Origin: Bacillus sp. B15-48
GTDB taxonomy: Bacteria; Bacillota; Bacilli; Bacillales; Cytobacillaceae
Direction of reading: 5' to 3'
Assembly (NCBI RefSeq): GCF_016879755.1
Contig: NZ_WOFU01000006.1
Coordinates: forward strand, 1 to 64,000
DNA: 64,000 nucleotides
Under the pieces are notes generated by a model. That model did no database searches and had not been told where the DNA came from. It saw nothing but the letters and a program-made list of their open reading frames with translations. Every line of letters begins with the position of its first letter. Position 1 is the stretch's first letter. The translations under genes were made by a program, and so were the position numbers. Shown here piece by piece: positions 53,143 to 62,512 of the stretch.

Positions 53143-53354
53143 TTGTAAATTAGCAGTACTAAATAACTAGATTATAAATTTAAAAAGAACGAACAGAAGC
53201 GAAAAACTCATTTTTTATAGGCGAAAAGATACATTTTACTCTATTACTATAATTTTTTTAGTTTCATAGGTCAAATTTCATGTAGAATAAAATCGGAAGA
53301 TGTCATAAAAAAGTAAAAATTGTCGAAAATTTGTAAAAAAGTGCGGGTGAGAAG

Positions 53355-53741
53355 ATGAACCAGATTACAAATATAATGGCTCAAGCTTTAGATGCTTCTG
53401 CAATGCGCCAAAAAGCGATTTCTAATAATATCGCGAATGCAAATACCCCAAATTATCAACCGAAACGAGTGGAGTTTGAAACGGTTTTTCAAAAAGAGCT
53501 GAACAGTACGTTTACCGGAAATCAAACGAATGCGAAGCATCTCGCAATTGGGAAAACGAACAGCACCCCCACTCCCCAACTCATAAAAGAAAATACGTTG
53601 ATGAGAAATAATGGCAACGGCGTGGACATGGATTATGAAATGACTGAGATGAGCAAAAATGCTTTATGGTACAGCTCATTAACATATGGAATCAATGAAG
53701 AATTTAATCTATTGAAAATGTCGATTAGAGGAAGTAGGTAA
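53355..53741 (+). CDS. flgB: Proximal rod protein FlgB
   Basis: A 128-residue rod protein with MRQKAISNNIANANTPNYQPKRVEFE at the start and GNGVDMDYEMTEMSKNALWYSSLTYGINEEFNLLKMSI at the end. The ATG follows GGGTGAGA. flgC begins 5 bases after its stop. Confidence 0.95.
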   Translation: MNQITNIMAQALDASAMRQKAISNNIANANTPNYQPKRVEFETVFQKELNSTFTGNQTNAKHLAIGKTNSTPTPQLIKENTLMRNNGNGVDMDYEMTEMSKNALWYSSLTYGINEEFNLLKMSIRGSR

Positions 53742-53746
53742 AATCA

Positions 53747-54187
53747 ATGTCAATCTTTCACTCTCTATCAATAAGTGGCTCAGCTTTGACTGCTTCTAGG
53801 CTTAAACTTGATGTCATTTCCTCAAACATCGCGAATGCGAATACGACAAGAGGCGAGTATGTGAACGGCGAATGGGTGCCCTATCGCCGAAAAATGGTTG
53901 AAGTCGAGGCAAGGCAGGCAGAATCCTTTCAAAAGCAGCTTAACCAGGAGTTGCAATTTAATGGGGTTAAAGTAAACAGAATTGTCGATGACCCGACCCC
54001 TTTCCAAGCGGTGTACGACCCATCTAATCCAGATAGCAACGAGCAAGGCTATGTCATGATGCCGAATGTCGATCTTACGAAGGAAATGGTGGATTTAATG
54101 TCCACTTCACGTGCATATGAGGCAAATATTACCGCATTTAACGCTGGAAAATCGATGATGGAAAAAGCGTTAACGATCGGAAAATAA
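53747..54187 (+). CDS. flgC: Proximal rod protein FlgC
   Basis: A 146-residue rod protein: GSALTASRLKLDVISSNIANANTTRGE at the start, MPNVDLTKEMVDLMSTSRAYEANITAFNAGKSMMEKAL at the end. AGAGGAAG precedes the ATG. Confidence 0.96.
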   Translation: MSIFHSLSISGSALTASRLKLDVISSNIANANTTRGEYVNGEWVPYRRKMVEVEARQAESFQKQLNQELQFNGVKVNRIVDDPTPFQAVYDPSNPDSNEQGYVMMPNVDLTKEMVDLMSTSRAYEANITAFNAGKSMMEKALTIGK

Positions 54188-54202
54188 GCAGGGGGTTGAA
54201 AA

Positions 54203-54499
54203 ATGGAAATAGCAGGAATTCAAGGCCTTAAACAAAGCGTGCCGACGGCAGTAAATAACCGCCAGAACACGACTGAATCGGCTTCCTTTGATAAGATGCT
54301 GAATCATTATATGAAGGAAGCGGACGGAGCCGTTAAAGAGTTTGAAACAAAATCTTTGGCGCTCGCAAAAGGAGAAGCCATCGATTTACATGATGTAACG
54401 ATTGCTGCACAAAAGGCGAATATTGCTGTTCAACTAACAACACATGTCCGTGATAAAGCAGTTGAGGCTTATCAAGAAATTATGAGAATGCAAGTGTAA
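54203..54499 (+). CDS. fliE: MS ring-rod junction protein FliE
   Basis: A 98-residue FliE with a helical C-terminus (IDLHDVTIAAQKANIAVQLTTHVRDKAVEAYQEIMRMQV), which links FliF to the rod and gates the export channel. CAGGGGG precedes the ATG. Order flgB-flgC-fliE-fliF is the Bacillus standard. Confidence 0.95.
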   Translation: MEIAGIQGLKQSVPTAVNNRQNTTESASFDKMLNHYMKEADGAVKEFETKSLALAKGEAIDLHDVTIAAQKANIAVQLTTHVRDKAVEAYQEIMRMQV

Positions 54500-54532
54500 T
54501 AGAAAGTATACAAAGGAAACTGTGGAGAGATT

Positions 54533-56131
54533 ATGAACGAGCACATACAGGAATTCACCGGAAAATATAAAGAATATTGGCGGTCAATTAGCAAGAAGAA
54601 CAAAATTTTATATGTGGGACTGTTTATTCTCGTTGTGGTCGCGTTGTCTCTTACGATTTATTTTGTATCAAAACCAACGTATGTGCCGCTTTTTAACAAC
54701 GAGTTAAGCCAACAGGAAATCGGTGAAATTAAGGCAGAACTCGATCGAAGTGGCTTTAGTGATTATAAGTTGGAAAACAATGGTACAAAGATAACGGTAC
54801 CCGAGGAAAAAGCAGCGGATTTACTCGTCACGCTTGCCGCAACGGGGCTTCCGAAGACAGGGACAATCAGTCTATCAGAAATGACGAAGGATTTACAGTT
54901 TGGTGCGACCAATCGCCAACTGGACGCGATGGAAAAGGAAGTGCTCCAAAACCAAGTCGCAAATTTATTGACTCATGTGAATGGAGTGAAACATGCCCAA
55001 GTCCTTGTTTCCACTCCAGAGGAGAGCTTATTTGTTCGTCCGGATGAAAAGAAACAAGCAACGGCATCAGTCGTCGTTGAGCTTGAGCCTGGCGTATCAT
55101 TAGACCCAAAGCAAATTCAAACCCTTTATCATCTCGTTTCAAAAGGTGTTCCTGAGCTGCCGAAAGAGAATATCGTGATGACCGATCAGTATGGAAAAGG
55201 ATTGGATGATACTTCACAGCAGGCGTTAATCTCCGATGTATATGAACAGCAGCGGAAGATTCAGCGGGATGTAGAGTTAGATATTCAAAGAAGCCTTCAG
55301 CAATTGTTAGGAACGATTATGGGTCATGATAAAGTACTTGTACAGGCATTTGTCCGCTTGAATTTTGATCAAGTGACGACACAGCAGAACCTGGTGGAAC
55401 CAGTGAATGATGATACAAATGAAGGAATCGTCATTAGTGCGGAAGAGATTTCGAAAACATACAGCGGAACCGATAACGGCGGTATCGATGGCAGCGGAAG
55501 TACAGATATTCCGGGCTATGCTGCTGAAGGGGTGTCGGAAAGCAACTCCGAAGAGCTCGAAAGTCGCGTCAATTATGAAGTCAATCGGGTCACAAGAGAC
55601 ATTGTCCAAAGTCCATATAAAATTGAGGACTTAACTATCAATGTTGGCGTGGAACCGCCGAATCCAGCGACCCCGAACACATTAACAGATGAAACATTGA
55701 CACAAATTCAGCAGATTGTTTCTAATGTTGTCCGAACGGCATTAAGCGGCAATCCGGAAGTAACCGAAGAAAACGTTGCTTCACGAATTACCGTGTTTCC
55801 ACGCGAATTTAGCGGCAAAACACAGGAGCCGATTCAGATTGAAGAGCAAAATCAAATTCCGTGGTGGATTTATGCTGTGGCCGCCGCTGGTGCTATCTTC
55901 CTCATTGTTGCGATCGCGATTATTTCGCGACGCCGTAAAAAGGCTGAGGCAGAAGAGGATGAGGCAGACCATCTGCTTAATCCAGCGTTTGCAAATTTAA
56001 TCAATAAAGATAAACCGATTGATGTCGATGACGAAGAAAAAGTGGCGATTAAAAAGCAGATTGAACAAATGGCCCAACAGCAACCGGAAGTATTTGTCGG
56101 ACTGCTGAGAAATTGGCTGACAAAGGACTAA
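54533..56131 (+). CDS. fliF: Flagellar MS-ring protein FliF
   Basis: A 532-residue ring protein with membrane helices at about residues 22-44 and 442-462, RBM domains (YVPLFNNELSQQEIGEIKAELD, LPKTGTISL) and a C-terminal FliG-binding tail (KIDVDDEEKVAIKKQIEQMAQQQPEVFVGLLRNWL in part). TGTGGAG precedes the ATG. It is the base on which the export gate and C ring are built. Confidence 0.96.
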   Translation: MNEHIQEFTGKYKEYWRSISKKNKILYVGLFILVVVALSLTIYFVSKPTYVPLFNNELSQQEIGEIKAELDRSGFSDYKLENNGTKITVPEEKAADLLVTLAATGLPKTGTISLSEMTKDLQFGATNRQLDAMEKEVLQNQVANLLTHVNGVKHAQVLVSTPEESLFVRPDEKKQATASVVVELEPGVSLDPKQIQTLYHLVSKGVPELPKENIVMTDQYGKGLDDTSQQALISDVYEQQRKIQRDVELDIQRSLQQLLGTIMGHDKVLVQAFVRLNFDQVTTQQNLVEPVNDDTNEGIVISAEEISKTYSGTDNGGIDGSGSTDIPGYAAEGVSESNSEELESRVNYEVNRVTRDIVQSPYKIEDLTINVGVEPPNPATPNTLTDETLTQIQQIVSNVVRTALSGNPEVTEENVASRITVFPREFSGKTQEPIQIEEQNQIPWWIYAVAAAGAIFLIVAIAIISRRRKKAEAEEDEADHLLNPAFANLINKDKPIDVDDEEKVAIKKQIEQMAQQQPEVFVGLLRNWLTKD

Positions 56132-56151
56132 TTGTAAAAGCGAGTGAGAAG

Positions 56152-57168
56152 ATGGAGACATATACAAATATACAGAAAGCAGCCATCTTACTGCTTTCAT
56201 TAGGACCCGATGCTTCGGTAAATGTCATGAAACATTTGGATGAAAAAGAAATCGAATTGGTCACGAGAGAGATTGCGAATTTGCGTCGAGTCACTTCTGA
56301 TGTGAAGGAGAAGATCATTATGGAGTTCCATGACTTGGCGGTTGCTTCCCATGTCGTTTCCTACGGAGGGGTTTCTGCGGCGCAGGAGTTTTTACGCCGC
56401 TCATTTGGAGAAGACAAAGCGTCGGATTTCCTTGAACGTCTAAAAAAAGAAGAAAATAATGCTATCGTTCCTTTTCAATTTGTGCAAAAGGTGGAGCCAA
56501 TTCAAATTTTTAATTTGCTTCAGTATGAAAATGCCCAGACGATTGCGCTTGTTCTCTCGTATATCGATTCTGAAAAAGCGGCAGATATTTTGTCTTCGTT
56601 TGCACCAGAAAGGCAGCTAGAAATTGCTCGCCGCATTGCGATGATGGATACTGCTTCGCCTGAATTCATTCAACAAGTCGAACAGGTGTTAAATGAAAAG
56701 CTTTCGATGACGAGTTCACAACAACATGATGTCCAAAATGGTGTTGATTCGATTGTCAACATTTTGAATAGTGTCGACCGGGGCACCGAAAAGAATATTT
56801 TAGATAAGCTGCAAGATAGCGATCCAGAACTAGCTGATGAAATTAAACAGCGCATGTTTGTCTTTGACGATATTGCCAACTTAGATAATCGTTCGATTCA
56901 GCGGATTTTGATGGAAGTACCAAATCAAGATTTGCCGCTTGCGCTGGCAATGGCTAACTCAGAGGTGAAGGATGCGATCTTCCGCAACATCTCGAAACGT
57001 CGTCAGGAAGCGCTCGAAGAGGAGATGGCATTAAATGAACAAGTTCCGATTAAAGAGGTCGAGGAAGCACAAACACGTGTTGTTAATACGGTCAGAAAAT
57101 TGGAAGTAGAGGGCGCTATTATCATTTCACGGAATGGGGAGATGAATCGTGGCATCCAGACTGGTTAA
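56152..57168 (+). CDS. fliG: Flagellar rotor/switch protein FliG, divergent
   Basis: A 338-residue FliG. N, M and C domains are recognisable, but conserved residues differ: EHPQ of the M domain reads ENAQ, the torque-helix Lys (ALKGA) is ALAMA, the Asp pair is Glu-Glu, and GPVR at the end is EQVP. The start is placed at ATG 56152 (METYTNIQKAAI), matching other FliG proteins; a TTG at 56113 would overlap fliF. It overlaps fliH by 20 bases. Confidence 0.93.
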   Translation: METYTNIQKAAILLLSLGPDASVNVMKHLDEKEIELVTREIANLRRVTSDVKEKIIMEFHDLAVASHVVSYGGVSAAQEFLRRSFGEDKASDFLERLKKEENNAIVPFQFVQKVEPIQIFNLLQYENAQTIALVLSYIDSEKAADILSSFAPERQLEIARRIAMMDTASPEFIQQVEQVLNEKLSMTSSQQHDVQNGVDSIVNILNSVDRGTEKNILDKLQDSDPELADEIKQRMFVFDDIANLDNRSIQRILMEVPNQDLPLALAMANSEVKDAIFRNISKRRQEALEEEMALNEQVPIKEVEEAQTRVVNTVRKLEVEGAIIISRNGEMNRGIQTG

Positions 57169-57913
57169 ATCGTATAACGTTGTCGCTGACAATCAATTAC
57201 AAATGATTCGCTTCCCTGTGTTTGAACCGCCAGCGGTAGAGGTGGAAACAAATGAGATTGAGGGCGAACAGCAAGTGAGTCTCGCTCAACTAAACCTTGA
57301 GCATGAACAAGCTCTTATGGAGGAACGAGAACAGGCTAGAAATGAGCTAGAAGCTTGGAAAAAAAGCGAACAAGAGCAATTCATGGTGCAATTGGAAGAA
57401 GAAAAAAGGCGTGGTTATCAGGAAGCATATGAGATTGGGATTGAAGAAGGGAGAGATCATGGCCTTGAACAATATAGAGAACAAATCGTTCAAGCTAGAA
57501 ACCTTCTTGAGGCGGCATATGAGGAAAAAAACCGCGTCATTCAGGAGGCAGAGCCCTTTGTTATTGAGTTAAGCATGGAAATTGCCAAGAAAATTATCCA
57601 GCAGGAATTGAAAACACATGAAGAATCGCTGCTTCCGATGATTAAGGAATCTCTTTCATCTGTCTATGAGTCTTCTTCTTTATCCATTCATGTCGCACCA
57701 GATGATTACCAATTTGTTCAAAAGCAAAGACCGCATCTATTGGGAGTCGTCAACGGGAAAGTGGAAGTGAAAATTCTTCCGGATTATTCGATACAACATG
57801 GGGGCTGCATGATTCACACTTCTTCCGGGAGCGTGGATGCCCGAATTGATGTCCAGTTAAGCGAAATTAAAAAGGCTTTACTTGCCTACCAGCAGGAGGA
57901 ACGAAGTGAGTAA
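57149..57913 (+). CDS. fliH: Flagellar export stator protein FliH
   Basis: A 254-residue FliH. A long Glu/Gln-rich coiled coil (residues 45-125) with the glycine-spaced GYQEAYEIGIEEGRDHGLEQ repeat is typical, and the C-terminal domain (FVIELSMEIAKKIIQQEL, HGGCMIHTSSGSVDARIDVQL) binds FliI. The start is GTG 57149 within fliG, after GGGGAG. Confidence 0.93.
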   Translation: MASRLVKSYNVVADNQLQMIRFPVFEPPAVEVETNEIEGEQQVSLAQLNLEHEQALMEEREQARNELEAWKKSEQEQFMVQLEEEKRRGYQEAYEIGIEEGRDHGLEQYREQIVQARNLLEAAYEEKNRVIQEAEPFVIELSMEIAKKIIQQELKTHEESLLPMIKESLSSVYESSSLSIHVAPDDYQFVQKQRPHLLGVVNGKVEVKILPDYSIQHGGCMIHTSSGSVDARIDVQLSEIKKALLAYQQEERSE

Positions 57914-59225
57914 GTGGAATCTTCAACCATATTTGGATGTCCTTGAGAGTGTCAACCCTGTCAAAATGAATGGGAAGGTAAATCAAGTAATTGGCTTAAC
58001 GATTGAATCACAAGGTCCTGACGTAAAGCTAGGGGATATTTGCCATATTTTTTCTACTCAACAGCAAAATCCGATTAAAGCCGAAGTCGTTGGCTTTCGA
58101 AATCATAAAGTATTACTGATGCCCTTAGGTGAACTTCAAGCGATTGCACCAGGTTGCGATGTTGTATCAACTGGGAAGCCGTTGACAGTGAAAGTTGGCA
58201 TGGATTTATTAGGCCAAGTGTTGGATGGACTCGGGAATCCGATGGATGGAGGCACACTCCCGCTTGGACTTTTGGACGCAAAGGCAGATAATCTCCCTCC
58301 GAACCCGTTATTGCGACCGCGAATTGACACACCACTTAGTGTTGGGGTTCGCTCAATCGATGGCTTGTTAACTGTAGGGAAGGGGCAAAGGGTCGGTGTT
58401 TTTGCCGGCAGCGGTGTCGGAAAAAGTACGCTTCTTGGGATGATTGCCCGCAATACCGAGGCAGATGTTAATGTCATTGGCTTAATCGGCGAGCGTGGTC
58501 GTGAAGTGTTGGATTTTATTGAACGTGATCTTGGAAAAGAAGGGTTAAAAAAATCGGTCGTCGTTGTTGCCACTTCTGATCAACCAGCGTTAATTCGCAT
58601 TAAAGGCGCGATGATTGCGACGGCAATTGCTGAATTTTTCCGTGATCAAGGAATGAGTGTCAATTTGATGATGGATTCCGTGACGCGGATTGCGACGGCG
58701 CAACGTGAGATTGGCTTAGCAATTGGCGAGCCACCAGCAACAAAAGGGTATACGCCATCCGTTTTTGCGCTGCTGCCAAGACTGTTAGAGCGAGCGGGAA
58801 CAAATGTACACGGAAGCATTACCGCCTTTTACACCGTTTTAGTTGATGGCGATGATATGAATGAACCAATCGCAGATACGGTTCGGGGAATATTGGACGG
58901 GCATATCGTGCTCGACCGCAATCTTGCCCGTAAAGGAGTTTATCCAGCGATTGATGTACTATCAAGTGTAAGCCGAGTGATGACAGAGGTTGTAAGCAAG
59001 GAACATTTGCTAGCTGCCGAAAAGCTGAAACAGCATATGAGTGTGTATCAAAAAGCAGAAGATTTGATTCAAATCGGCGCCTATAAAAGAGGAACAGATC
59101 GCGAAATCGATTCAGCAATCGATGCTAAAAATTGGATTGATCAATTTGTGAAACAAAGCACAACAGAAGCACCGACACTCGAAGTGACGATTGACCAGAT
59201 AATTCGACAATTTGGAGTGAGATAA
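57906..59225 (+). CDS. fliI: Flagellum-specific ATPase FliI
   Basis: A 439-residue F1-beta-like ATPase. Walker A is AGSGVGKST and Walker B is VNLMMDSVTRI; GERGREV and the DVLSSVSRV block are also family features. The start is GTG 57906, 6 bases after a perfect AGGAGG, overlapping fliH by 8 bases; the earlier TTG lies before that site. It powers or escorts export with FliH and FliJ. Confidence 0.97.
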   Translation: MSKWNLQPYLDVLESVNPVKMNGKVNQVIGLTIESQGPDVKLGDICHIFSTQQQNPIKAEVVGFRNHKVLLMPLGELQAIAPGCDVVSTGKPLTVKVGMDLLGQVLDGLGNPMDGGTLPLGLLDAKADNLPPNPLLRPRIDTPLSVGVRSIDGLLTVGKGQRVGVFAGSGVGKSTLLGMIARNTEADVNVIGLIGERGREVLDFIERDLGKEGLKKSVVVVATSDQPALIRIKGAMIATAIAEFFRDQGMSVNLMMDSVTRIATAQREIGLAIGEPPATKGYTPSVFALLPRLLERAGTNVHGSITAFYTVLVDGDDMNEPIADTVRGILDGHIVLDRNLARKGVYPAIDVLSSVSRVMTEVVSKEHLLAAEKLKQHMSVYQKAEDLIQIGAYKRGTDREIDSAIDAKNWIDQFVKQSTTEAPTLEVTIDQIIRQFGVR

Positions 59226-59227
59226 AC

Positions 59228-59698
59228 ATGAGCTTTCGTTATCAACATAGCAATATTTTAAACTTAAAAGAAAAACAAAAAGATCAAGCTTATTCCGAAT
59301 ACGGGCAAACCGTTAAGAAAAAGGAAGGAATGCTTGAAGAACTCCATACCTATACTCAGGAGCGAGAAGAGCGTTTAAATGTTTGGGAGCAATCGAATCG
59401 GTTAACTTCTGTCGTTGAAATTCAACAGCGTTCGCAATATTTACAATCACTCAATTTGAAAATTGCCCGCGCACAAGCCGGATTAGATAAAGTTGAAAAA
59501 GCACTTCAGGAAAAACAGCATGATTTTCTCGAAAAGAAAAAAGAAGAGCAAGTTTGGCTTCATTTACGAGATCAATCTTATGAAATGTATCTTCAAAAAC
59601 AAAAACGGGCTGAACAAGACCGTCTTGATGAAATCGCAACGATTCGTCATTACCATCAACAACTTTCCCGCAAGAACAGCGGTTTAATGAACAATTAA
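59228..59698 (+). CDS. fliJ: Flagellar export chaperone FliJ
   Basis: A 156-residue antiparallel coiled-coil protein (FRYQHSNILNLKEKQKDQAYSEYGQ start) located between fliI and fliN2, as expected for FliJ, the central stalk of the export ATPase. Sequence conservation is low, as usual. Confidence 0.9.
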   Translation: MSFRYQHSNILNLKEKQKDQAYSEYGQTVKKKEGMLEELHTYTQEREERLNVWEQSNRLTSVVEIQQRSQYLQSLNLKIARAQAGLDKVEKALQEKQHDFLEKKKEEQVWLHLRDQSYEMYLQKQKRAEQDRLDEIATIRHYHQQLSRKNSGLMNN

Positions 59699-59717
59699 CA
59701 AAAAAGGGGCAAGGAAT

Positions 59718-60065
59718 GTGAAAGAACGTAAATATGAATCGCCTGGAGCGGTTCAACCTGTGCAGTTTTCTCCGATTGTTGAACAGCCAGTCGTTGCTCC
59801 GGAAAAACAGCAATTGGAAACGCTAGGAGATGTAACTCTACGCGTATCATTTGAATTAGGGCGAACAGAAAAAAAAGTTCGTGACATTCTCGAGTTAAAG
59901 CAAGGTTCTGTGCTGCGCTTAAACAAACTTGCTGGCGAGAGTGTCGATGTGCTAGCAAATGATCAATCGATTGCGCTCGGAGAACTTGTTGTCCTCGATG
60001 AGAAATTCTCCGTCCGGATTACCGAAATTCTTTCTAAGAAGGAAAGGGAAAGGAAATTAACGTGA
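59718..60065 (+). CDS. Second FliN-type switch protein
   Basis: A 115-residue protein with a SpoA domain (VSFELGRTEKKVRDILELKQGSVLRLNKLAGE, FSVRITEIL; about residues 45-105) clearly paralogous to the first FliN. It lacks the N-terminal EIDALL-like peptide. The start is GTG 59718 after GGGGCAAGGAA. Its stop overlaps the GTG of fliO by 4 bases. In most loci fliN lies here, before fliO-fliP, so this may be the ancestral fliN copy. Confidence 0.88.
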   Translation: MKERKYESPGAVQPVQFSPIVEQPVVAPEKQQLETLGDVTLRVSFELGRTEKKVRDILELKQGSVLRLNKLAGESVDVLANDQSIALGELVVLDEKFSVRITEILSKKERERKLT

Positions 60066-60682
60066 GCAAGGGTAACGATGTGAATCATAGACAAAGCTTG
60101 GTGTTCTCATTGCTTCTCTGTATGTTGGTTCTCCTTCTTCCGGTTTCGGCAGCAGAAGCAAACGAAAGTACGGTTTATGATCAATTTCAAAAATCAGCGA
60201 CAGAACAACAAGAAGATACTGAGTCAACCTCAAGTTTAATGGAACCTTCACAACAGTCGATGGGGAAATATGTCTTCCAATTCTTCGGAGCGTTTGCAAT
60301 CATCATTGCCCTCCTCTATTTTGTTTTACGATTTGTCTCGAAACAGTCAAAGCTAATGAATCGCAGCGGGAGTATGTTCCATGCGCTAGGTGGACATTCC
60401 CTTGGAAATCAGCGTTCTGTGCAACTTTTAATGGTCGGAGAGACGCTTTATATTCTTGGTGTTGGCGATAGTGTGACGCTCATCCGGACGATTCCGCCAG
60501 GAGAAGAACAAACAAAGATCCTTGAAACGGTCGCAGTGACCCGTCAGGAGACAGAGGGAAAATGGAATTTGAACTTTGATCGCTTCAAACGAAAAACAAA
60601 GCAGGAAAAATGGGACGACCATCTCATCGAGCAATTGCAGGAGATCCAATCCACAAACGCTCACAATAAAGATGCAACATGA
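60062..60682 (+). CDS. fliO: Flagellar biosynthesis protein FliO
   Basis: A 206-residue membrane protein with a Sec signal (SLLLCMLVLLLPVSAAEA) and one further transmembrane helix at about residues 73-92, followed by the FliO domain (VQLLMVGETLYILGVGDSVTLI). FliO assists assembly of the FliP pore. It overlaps fliN2 at its start and fliP at its end (ATGA). Confidence 0.92.
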   Translation: MSKGNDVNHRQSLVFSLLLCMLVLLLPVSAAEANESTVYDQFQKSATEQQEDTESTSSLMEPSQQSMGKYVFQFFGAFAIIIALLYFVLRFVSKQSKLMNRSGSMFHALGGHSLGNQRSVQLLMVGETLYILGVGDSVTLIRTIPPGEEQTKILETVAVTRQETEGKWNLNFDRFKRKTKQEKWDDHLIEQLQEIQSTNAHNKDAT

Positions 60683-61439
60683 AAATGGGGGCGATGGGAC
60701 TGAGTAAAGCAATTCTTCTGACGCCTTTCTTCTTTTTTTCTTTCAATTACCGGTTTCCGCTGCATTGAATATGCCAGGCGTCGAAATTAATTTTGGCGAC
60801 ACGGGAACAGAGGGCTCATCGACAGCGATCATGTTGATTATGTTGTTGACAATCTTATCGATTGCACCGAGCATCTTGTTATTAATGACCTCTTTTTTGA
60901 GGATTGCAATCGTGCTCTCATTTGTTCGTTTAGCGCTTGGAACGCAGCAAATGCCGCCGACGCAAGTCATTATGGGGCTAAGCCTCATTCTCACGTTTTT
61001 CATTATGGGTCCAACCTTTCAAGAGGTAAATACACAGGCACTTCAACCCTACTTAAATGGCGAAATCGATCAACAGGAGGCATTGGAAACCGCCAGTTTG
61101 CCGATGAAAGAATTTATGACAAAGCAAACGCATGAAAAAGATTTAAAATTATTTTTGGATTATAGCAATACAACAGCAATCGAAACGATCGAAGATATCC
61201 CGCTCACAGCACTTGTGCCCGCCTTTGCCATTAGCGAAATAAAAAAGGCATTCCAAATGGGCTTTTTAATCTTCGTTCCGTTCATCATGATCGATATGAT
61301 TGTTGCCAGTATTTTGATGGCCATGGGGATGATGATGCTTCCGCCATCGCTTATTTCTTTACCGTTCAAAATTCTCTTATTTATCTTGGCTGACGGATGG
61401 CATTTAGTTGTCGAGTCATTATTCGTAAGTTTTAACTGA
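60679..61439 (+). CDS. fliP: Export gate protein FliP with apparent frameshift in a T7 tract
   Basis: The mature FliP (LIMLLTILSIAPSILLLMTSF, VRLALGTQQMPPTQ, AFQMGFLIFVPFIMIDMIVASILMAMGMMML) is intact. ATG 60679 overlaps the fliO stop and opens a signal peptide (MGLSKAILLTPFFFF), but its frame ends at a TGA near 60766. FliP itself is in another frame, open only from TTG 60765. Adding one T to T7 at 60733-60739 joins the two into a perfect signal ending VSA-ALN, 253 residues in all. Without that, FliP starts at TTG 60765 with no ribosome binding site. Confidence 0.9.
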
Positions 61440-61452
61440 GGAAGTGTGATCA

Positions 61453-61722
61453 ATGACACCAGAAAGTATTATGGGATTGGCGCAAAGTTCGATTTCCACG
61501 CTTTTGCTCGTGTTGGTGCCGGTTTTAGGGATCGTTTTAGTCGTCGGGCTTACAGTCAGTATCTTTCAAACGGTTACCCAAATTCAAGAACAAACACTCG
61601 CATTTGCTCCGAAAATTATTGCCGTATTTGTTAGTTTACTGTTTTTAGGGCCTTGGATGTTGTCGCATTTATTGAACTTTACGACGAATATTTTTGCAAA
61701 TCTTGCTAGTTTTATAGGGTAA
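61453..61722 (+). CDS. fliQ: Export gate protein FliQ
   Basis: An 89-residue protein of two helices (LLVLVPVLGIVLVVGLTVSIFQTVTQIQEQTLAFAPKIIAVF; positions about 18-59) with the conserved QEQTLAFAPK loop. GAGGAAG precedes the ATG. FliR follows after 3 bases. Confidence 0.96.
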   Translation: MTPESIMGLAQSSISTLLLVLVPVLGIVLVVGLTVSIFQTVTQIQEQTLAFAPKIIAVFVSLLFLGPWMLSHLLNFTTNIFANLASFIG

Positions 61723-61725
61723 GAA

Positions 61726-62499
61726 ATGCAATTCATTGAGAATTTACCAATCTTTTTACTCGTATTTGTTCGTCTAACAGGCTTTTTCCTTTCGGCGCCA
61801 ATTTGGGCCAACCGGCAAATACCTGGGCCATTTAAATGGGGTTTCTCTTTCTTTATTGCCCTGCTCGTTTTTGGACTTATTGATTTTAACGACAATGTTG
61901 TCATCGATGGAAATTATATTTTTCTCGTTTTTAAAGAAGCATTCGTTGGATTATGTTTAGGTTTTTTTGCCGGGATTTTGCTGTATGCTGTCCAGCTAGC
62001 CGGAAGCTTTGTCGACTTGCAGAGCGGTCTAGGAATGGCGACCTTATTTGATCCGCAGACAGGAGTGCAAGAGCCCCTTACTGGCCGTTTCTTTTATATG
62101 TTAACGATGCTGTTTTTCCTAACAGTTGATGGGCATCATCTGTTAATTCATGGGATCATGGCTAGCTATGATTGGATTCCTGTCGATACATGGATCCCAG
62201 AGTATGCATCTGGAAATCTCGTTGTGCTTGGCTTGGATCTTTTGAAGGAAATGTTTTGGCTGGCGTTTTTAATAGCTGTGCCGATTGCGGGCTCGTTATT
62301 TTTAGTCGATATTGCTTTAGGAATTCTAACGAAAACTGCGCCACAAATGAATTTATTCGTCGTTGGGATACCTATAAAAATGATTGTGCATTTCTTTGTG
62401 CTCTTTGCATTTTTACCAGGCTTTTTTTATGTATTAGGAAAGCTGATTTCTTCAATGGTTCATTCGTTTAGCCAAATATTGCGAATCCTAGGCTCGTAA
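61726..62499 (+). CDS. fliR: Export gate protein FliR
   Basis: A 257-residue membrane protein with six hydrophobic segments; LLVFVRLTGFFLSAPIW and QSGLGMATLFDPQTG are family blocks. It completes the FliPQR pore. ATG 61726 lies 3 bases after the fliQ stop. Confidence 0.95.
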   Translation: MQFIENLPIFLLVFVRLTGFFLSAPIWANRQIPGPFKWGFSFFIALLVFGLIDFNDNVVIDGNYIFLVFKEAFVGLCLGFFAGILLYAVQLAGSFVDLQSGLGMATLFDPQTGVQEPLTGRFFYMLTMLFFLTVDGHHLLIHGIMASYDWIPVDTWIPEYASGNLVVLGLDLLKEMFWLAFLIAVPIAGSLFLVDIALGILTKTAPQMNLFVVGIPIKMIVHFFVLFAFLPGFFYVLGKLISSMVHSFSQILRILGS

Positions 62500-62512
62500 A
62501 GGACGGAACATC

